In this document: piece after piece, positions 58,290 through 64,000 of the stretch
Numbering within the stretch: the stretch's first letter is position 1
Layout of the letters: every line of letters begins with the position of its first letter
Assembly: GCA_030620095.1 (NCBI GenBank)
Contig: JAUTXW010000952.1
Location: 516,001-580,000 of the forward strand
Direction: 5' to 3'
DNA: 64,000 nucleotides
Source of the DNA: Kuschelorhynchus macadamiae
Taxonomy: Eukaryota > Arthropoda > Insecta > Coleoptera > Curculionidae
Made by a program: the position numbers and the translations under genes
The notes under the pieces: generated by a model
What the model was told of the DNA's origin: nothing
The model's database searches: none
Seen by the model: only the letters and a program-made list of their open reading frames with translations

Positions 58290-60690
58290 CCGTGGCGGCT
58301 CGCGGGTGAAAAAGTAAGTGAAGTACAAATAAAGCAAGAAAATATCGCAATAATTTTTTTCCAGAATTTTTTTTTTATATGTGGAAGGGTTAGAATATTT
58401 TTTTACGTCTTACCTAAATTTTGTATAGTAAATCAATTCTCCTATCCTTCATAGCAGCAAATTTATTAATAACATCTTCATAAAATAGATGAGTTTCCTT
58501 ATCTTTTGAATTGAAATATTGCCTAGAGAAGCAAGTCTTTTTTGAGATATTGTATTTCTTAAATAAGTTTTTACACGTTTGAGGCAAGAAAAACTTCTTT
58601 CCACTGAAGCATTTGTCGACGGTATTGTCAAAATAAGAGAAAACACTTTATATGCTTTGGTTAAAATATCTTTATTTTCATTAACTTTTTTCACTTGCTC
58701 TTGCAGCGATATATTCCAATTACTGTCATTGGCAAAAATAAGACCAAGCTCATTTTAGGTCGTTGACTTTTTGAAAATATTTCCCAATATAACTGTAACA
58801 AATTTTCAAACGAGCTAGTCGGAAAATTTAAACTATATTCGGAAAATTTAGCAGAATCTGCCAAACATAAAAATGTAAGTTTTTCCGAGTCTTGAAAGCC
58901 TAGTGTCATTTCCATTAAAATATGGTCCACTATTTCATAAAAAAGGGTTCTATAATTAGCCCTAATTTCTTCAGGTGAAAGCTTAGCAAGCTCACGTTTT
59001 TAATGATTTATTTCTATAATAGACTTTGCTTTATCAAACATGGTATTAAAAAAAATGTTCATTTCTTTTTTCACAGAGCGCCTCACGACAGCGATTTATA
59101 TTGGATATGCAAAAATGAATGCCAAAAGATTTTTTTTGAAGAACGCAACTTGAACAATCACATTTACTAACTTCGAATTTGAAGACCAACGAGTTTCTGT
59201 AATTGTTGGTATACGCCTCGTAGATGCAGATGTAAAAGCATACGTTTGGCTGAGTGATGAAAAAATCAGGGAATACCACTAAGGCTTGCAAAAAAATTCG
59301 ACATTTAGAAACATTTTTAAACTTTGAGGGGGCAAAAACAGCCTGCGGCGCTTTTTCTTTTTTTTTTGGAGGCCATTTAGATGGCCAGACATTACACTTG
59401 CGCCATCGTAACATTGCCCTATTAATTTACGTTTATAGTCAAATTGGTTCAAAATTTGATCCAATAGTTCTATCTCAACTACTGAACAAGTGGTGTCATC
59501 CACTTGCACAGAAAAAAACTGTGTGTTCATTATTTCATTTTTTATATGATCGTTTTTTTCGTTTTGAACAATTTTCGAGTCACCAGTAAAAACATTTTTA
59601 ACTTTTTTGTGATGATCTTTTAGTTCTTGGTAACTTCTCGATATTAATAACCCTAAAAGCTTTTCAAAATTCCCCCTATTTATTGACCCGCTGCTCTCAT
59701 CATGGCCGCGAAAGACTAACTCTTGTTTTGCAAGGTACAAAACTGCGTCAATTACCAAGCACATAAAAAGCCTATTTAATCAGACGTTTTCGTTAAAATG
59801 TATTTTATATAGTTTAGCATTTTCTTTTAAAGTGTCAGCTATAATGCTTTGATTTTTTACAAATGTTTTTAGCATTAATTCGCATTTTAAATGCTCCGCC
59901 GAGTCTTCATGTTTATGTAAAGACCTTCATATATTTAACATATCTGCAAATCCTTCCTTATACTAGTAAACAAGGCCAGCAAAACAATTTTAATTTTTGT
60001 AATATTTGACTACTACATATCCATTTGTACGCCGAAAACCAGGATGACGATTAAAACTCTGATCTTGTTCCTTCTATCGATTAAATGGAGTTTCCAACAA
60101 AATGCAAACCACATCCGTGATCGGATTCATCAATAATGTAAATTAATAAACCCGACACCAAACAAACTTGTAACAACACCATAAATAAATATAACACAAA
60201 ACAAATGTAGTAAACTGCAAAGGAACTAGCCGGTTGCAGCGAAATCCGCAAAAATAAAAGTAAACAACCACCCCAAACTGAACGACACGTGGGTGTAGTG
60301 TACTGCGTTAGCAATTCACCGAGAGCGTTGTATGGCGCTGGTTAACATTAATCTTCCATGCGGTCGACGTCATCGCATACGCGTTGTCATGGCAAAGTAG
60401 TAGGAAAATCGTAAACTAAACATAGCACCTCCAGCAAAGCCGAAGCGGTTTGCGCCACTGTTATAGTTGTTATAACAAAATTCGATTGAAAGTTTTAAAA
60501 AGACATGCCGCCAACGGAAAAGTAAAATATTTATTCGAGATGTACAGTTTATTTTTTACCAATTAGGTGAATAAATGAATGTAAAAACTTAAATTTTAAG
60601 AGAAATATAATAAATATAGTTAGATGTTTGCTTGTTTATTTTTCCTGGTGAAGTAGCACTTCACTTACTTCACCTGAATAGCCGCCACTG
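58290..60690 (-). mobile_element. hAT transposon, ~2.4 kb
   Basis: The left end CCGTGGCGGCTCGCGGGTGA with AAGTAAGTGAAGTAC and the inverse of the right end, CAGTGGCGGCTATTCAGGTG with AAGTAAGTGAAGTGC, are matching termini. It encloses a minus-strand ZMYM1-like hAT transposase. An 8-bp duplication is not visible (AGCGCAAA left, CTGCATAT right). A second hAT-like tip, CAGTGGCGCAAACCG inverted at 60448-60462, lies inside the right part, so two related elements may be stacked. Confidence 0.65.
58445..59960 (-). pseudogene. hAT transposase (ZMYM1-like clade), broken
   Basis: Minus-strand order: RSLHKHEDSAEHLKCELMLK (59930-59870), the end of a TTF-type zinc-finger region; one stop; then LVIDAVLYLAKQELVFRGHD (59760-59700), GNFEKLLGLLISRSYQELKD, NVFTGDSKIVQNEKNDHIKN, NTQFFSVQVDDTTCSVVEIE (59545-59485, start of the RNase H-like core), FDYKRKLIGQCYDGASVMSG (59445-59390). 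After frameshifts: KRTFALDS-like residues near 59245, EYSLNFPTSSFENLLQLYWE (58840-58790), and the dimerisation domain IPSTNASVERSFSCLKRVKT (58630-58570) with YLRNTISQKRLASLGNISI. Full-length members are 700-800 residues, so internal parts are lost. Inactive. Confidence 0.8.
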
Positions 60691-62245
60691 CTGCATATTC
60701 GCTGGGCTTTTGTTCTTATACTTGGCTATAGAGATTAGGCTTAGCATCATCTTCGTTGGGTTAATTCACTGGGGCTTATGAAAATAATTACTACTTATAA
60801 AAGTCTGATTTATAATAACGACTTGAGTATTTACTTTAGGGTACAGGCTTTAGGTTGGGTGATATAAGGATAGGTAGTTATCTCGAACGCGTTTGTCAGC
60901 GTCGGTACTTTCCGGAAGTTCCAGTATAACTTATGGTTGGACAAGAGACTTGAGTCAGGTCTGAGCTAATGGAAATCGAGTCGATATCTATAACAGAAAA
61001 ATGCTAACATCCACAACTTCAAAGTTAATTAGTTTACATTATGTTTAAATAGTGTCGGCAAAAACTATCCCATACAAACTTTAGACTGTACTCTTATTGA
61101 CAATATGTAACAAACCTTTTGAACCATACTGTGCAAGTACAAAAAGTCATACATTAATATTCCTGAAAATGGGATGTTTAACCAATTTTGTGTGGGCCTT
61201 TTATCTATAAAAGTTTAGAAAAATAGGTAAAGTGGATTAATCTTAGGTCTTCGAATTACTTCTCTCTTGTCTTAATCAGAAGAAGGATTATTTCCTCGAT
61301 TCTTTCTTACAAGACAACAAGGGGGGTGGTTTTACAATTAGTTGCAATGACGATGACGAAAGACTTTTTACAGAAATTTAGAGACATTTTTTTGCCACAT
61401 AGTTTTGGCTTGAACTTTTATCTATACAATGGACAATTTTCTTCAATCTGTTTATTTTTTCAAGATCAAGGTCTAAGCTAAAATTTCCTTGTATGTGTGA
61501 GCTATTTTGAGAAAAAAAACTTTAAATTTAACATATAATGATTTCAGTCTTAAGGTTAAAAATATCCGCCGCAAAATCTCATTAAACTTGATCAAAGAAA
61601 ACTGAATATGTTCGTGGGCGTGTCAATTATCACGATCGTATGTATACATTTGCTTGAAAATCGATACGAGCTAGCCATCTGACGGTTGCACCTTGCATAC
61701 TTAATAGAACAGGGCTGAAATATTTAGATAAGAAATTCTGAGGGCAGAATATAACGCAAAACGTCTTTGATACATAGATGTGAAATTTTGCGACATACAT
61801 ATATATTGTAGTAGCTTTTATGACATGAAAAGAATTTAAACTATTAAAAATGGAAAAATGGATTTACGGATATGAGCCGATTTATAAAAGTGTGCTTTAT
61901 AAGAGTCAATTTTAAGTGGATAACTACAAGACTGAATACAATCCTAGTCAAATTCTAGGAAATCGGTCAAACTAAAAGTGAGAATAATACACACACCACC
62001 GACTTAACGGGAAAATGCTGGAATTATTTTTACAACCCCCTTTTCTGATCTATTCAAAAAAAGCCGAAGGAAATGAAGAAAAGATACACCCCTACATCTG
62101 TATTTGCAAATTTCCAACGAGATAGTTTCAAAAATAAAATATACCATTCCTTTCGCTTATGGATTTGAACTGATTGTGAATTCACAGTGAATAGGTTATT
62201 TGAGAAATCCCACATTCTACGTTTTAGCAGTTATGGCAAAATTAG
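60691..62245. other. No gene supported
   Basis: AT-rich with no recognisable transposase, reverse transcriptase or splice-bounded exon. Confidence 0.4.
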
Positions 62246-62248
62246 CCA

Positions 62249-62388
62249 AATCTAGGTTTTCTGATAAAACCACACAAGTTCTTTAGATAACTAAGAGTAC
62301 GTATTTTCTAAAGGAGATGTGTGGTTTCTTCAGAAAAACTAGATCTAGGGTTTCTTAAGAAACCACACAAGTACATTAGATAACTTAA
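62249..62388. repeat. Three-arm palindromic repeat
   Basis: Arm 1 (62249-62294, TCTAGGTTTTCTGATAAAAC then CACACAAG and TAGATAACT) recurs directly as arm 3 (62344-62388) and inverted as arm 2 (62318-62343). Arm 3 contains the perfect 16-bp palindrome GGTTTCTTAAGAAACC (62349-62364). Confidence 0.65.
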
Positions 62389-63885
62389 TATACAGGGTGA
62401 TCTATTAGAAATGTTAACCCATTTAACCTTTTTGATTCACATTTTAGAAAAAATGTTACATATGAAAGTTGTATTTTTTAATATTAAAACTAAAAATGCA
62501 GAAATTGAAATGTCACTTATCTGGCCATGGCTTATTCAGCCGTCATTTTGATATTGTCATATATTCAAATGTTTAACTAAAAATGCACTGTTTTGACCAT
62601 TATTGATCGACTTATTATGCACTAATATAGTTTTTAGTAAAGAACAGAAGTTTGAAATAACTTCTTTGTATATTAGCAATAGTAAAAATGGAGGTACCGC
62701 AAAACGTGAATATAGATAGATATTCCTAAGAAAGCCGAACATAATAAGATGCGCATTAAATTTAATATCACATTTACGCGAATTAGTTACCGAGAGCTAA
62801 AAACGATAAGAGAAACTGAGGATGTAGAATTAAATATTTTTTTTTGTATTTTCAAGGGACGAAATGCAATTTGTTTTATTTTGTATAGTATCGTTTAATA
62901 AATCTTGCAATTTTTTAGAGAATACTTTGAAATCTATACGTGATGCTGTTCGTGATCTAGATAAAAGTTTTGGAAGAATTTGTAGCGTTTAAAAAAACCA
63001 AATTAAACTTTTTAAATGTACAAAAATACAACACTTAACTGAAGTGAAAAGTTTTTTCCATCACATTTTATGCACTGATGAATCACATTTTACCACTGCA
63101 GAGATACCTTATCGGAAAAATTTACGTTAACCCAGAAGTGTCTGGAGGTTAAACATTCTGGACGCCGCTGTGTAAATGTTTGGTGTGGAATATTAAATAA
63201 CGGAATTATGGCTCCTTTTTTTAACACAATGACTGGGAATATCTACTTTTAAGGATTGAAGTAGATGAACATGCAGATAATTTGCCTGTATGCAATCAGG
63301 TAATTGAAATTATTTGACACAAGATGGGGCGCCTCCACTATCGAAAGCAGAAAATACCAATCATGGATCGGAGCATATGAAACAACAGCATACCCACCTA
63401 ATAGTCCGGATCTAACAGCCCTTGATACATTTTTGTGGGACCACTTCATAAGAAATATTATTTTAAACGATATGATAGAGAGATAATTAAGGAATAAATA
63501 ATAGCGAAAATAAACCATATAAATAATTTCCATCCTGATTGGATTGACGGAGCTTTGAATAAATTAAAGTAGGCCTATCAATTTAATCAATAAATAAATT
63601 CTGTGTATATGAAACCTAAAATTTGAAATATGTGGATGGTTTTATTATGACACGTAATATGTATTTATGAATATTTCAATATAAAGAAAAAAGCTAATAT
63701 GTCGAAAAATATTCTTTTCTCCACTGCCTCCTTAAAATAAATATAACGCAGCGACTACATAAGCAAGGCAGACAAGTATGTGATATTTCAATTTCTGCAT
63801 TTTTTAGTCTTAATATTCAAAACGAATGTAACATATTTTATATATTTGGAACCAGCATGAAAAAGTCTACAGTATAATCTAAAAA
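62389..63885 (+). mobile_element. Mariner-like transposon, ~1.5 kb
   Basis: The left end ATATACAGGGTGATCTATTA begins the element. Inverted repeats are best preserved at 62450-62530 and 63765-63845: TGTTACAT, TAATATTAAAACTAAAAATG against its inverse, GCAGAAATTGAAAT. The outermost right tip is not clearly matched. Another ATATACAGGTTGTTCC tip starts at 63885 and runs out of the window. Confidence 0.6.
62760..63570 (+). pseudogene. Mariner-like transposase, decayed
   Basis: Pieces in order: ITFTRISYRELKTIRETEDV (62765-62825, helix-turn-helix region), HHILCTDESHFTTAEIPYRK (63060-63120, TDE with the first catalytic Asp), VNVWCGILNNGIMAPFF in mixed frames (63165-63225), QDGAPPL (63320-63340, second Asp), AYPPNSPDLTALDTFLWDHF (63388-63450, third-Asp block), then KINHINNFHPDWIDGALNKL (63505-63565). 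All three catalytic Asp positions survive but stops and frameshifts break the frame at least four times. Confidence 0.7.
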
Positions 63886-64000
63886 TATACAGGTTGTTCC
63901 AGTATTTTATACACAATATAATTTAGAAACTAAAACCTTCATATTTAATATAACATTTTTTTCTAAAATCTAAAGCAAAAAAAGTTAAATGGAGGCAACA
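63885..64000. mobile_element. Start of another mariner-like end, truncated by window
   Basis: ATATACAGGTTGTTCCAGTA is a mariner-family tip like that at 53652. The partner end lies outside the window. Confidence 0.3.

Overview
The window looks like AT-rich intergenic and intronic DNA from an insect, most likely a beetle (this is an inference from the transposon families). No bacterial gene organisation is visible: no operons, ribosome binding sites or long ORFs. Most of the DNA is layered, decayed transposable elements. The ones I can support are: several Tc1/mariner (IS630, DDE_3-type) transposons with long terminal inverted repeats; a hAT element with a broken ZMYM1-like transposase; pieces of at least six non-LTR retrotransposon copies; a Penelope-like GIY-YIG tail; a broken Crypton-type tyrosine recombinase; many small non-autonomous elements (MITEs); two fold-back elements; minisatellite arrays; and a cluster of long (TA)n tracts.

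Layout. 1-4.1 kb: a DDE transposase remnant, a TTAA-flanked MITE, a candidate terminal host exon (minus) and a LINE fragment. 4.5-8.1 kb: a MITE, the Crypton recombinase, a mariner-like element inside direct repeats, and a 299-bp element with a clear target duplication. 8.4-8.8 kb: a GC-rich promoter-like island with four CCAAT-type boxes and a TATA box. 11-17.3 kb: a MITE, three mariner-like copies and the GIY-YIG fragment between inverted repeats. 17.9-19.05 kb: a 331-bp tandem satellite that turns into an inverted repeat and carries a hammerhead-like core. 19.8-26.4 kb: a short exon, MITEs and a 2.1-kb element with about 400-bp inverted repeats. 27.5-28.3 kb: a minisatellite. 29.5-31.75 kb: TA tracts, a perfect 72-bp inverted repeat and a duplicated TATA promoter module. 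34.5-41.1 kb: a LINE, a fold-back element and a mariner fragment. 43-48.2 kb: a duplicated composite repeat around another LINE. 48.7-64 kb: a fold-back element, DDE, MITE, LINE and hAT elements, and a final mariner element.

Host genes. I see one tentative split gene on the minus strand. Three ATG-started candidate first exons (50311-50120, 42917-42792, 23663-23322) all end G|GTTAGT in phase 0. A 49-nt exon (19855-19807) with strong splice signals accepts phase 0 and leaves phase 1. A terminal exon (3569-3385) accepts phase 1 and encodes a hydrophobic segment and a stop. The phases fit, so this may be a gene of more than 47 kb with alternative first exons and transposon-filled introns. I do not recognise the product, and no transcript evidence is available here.
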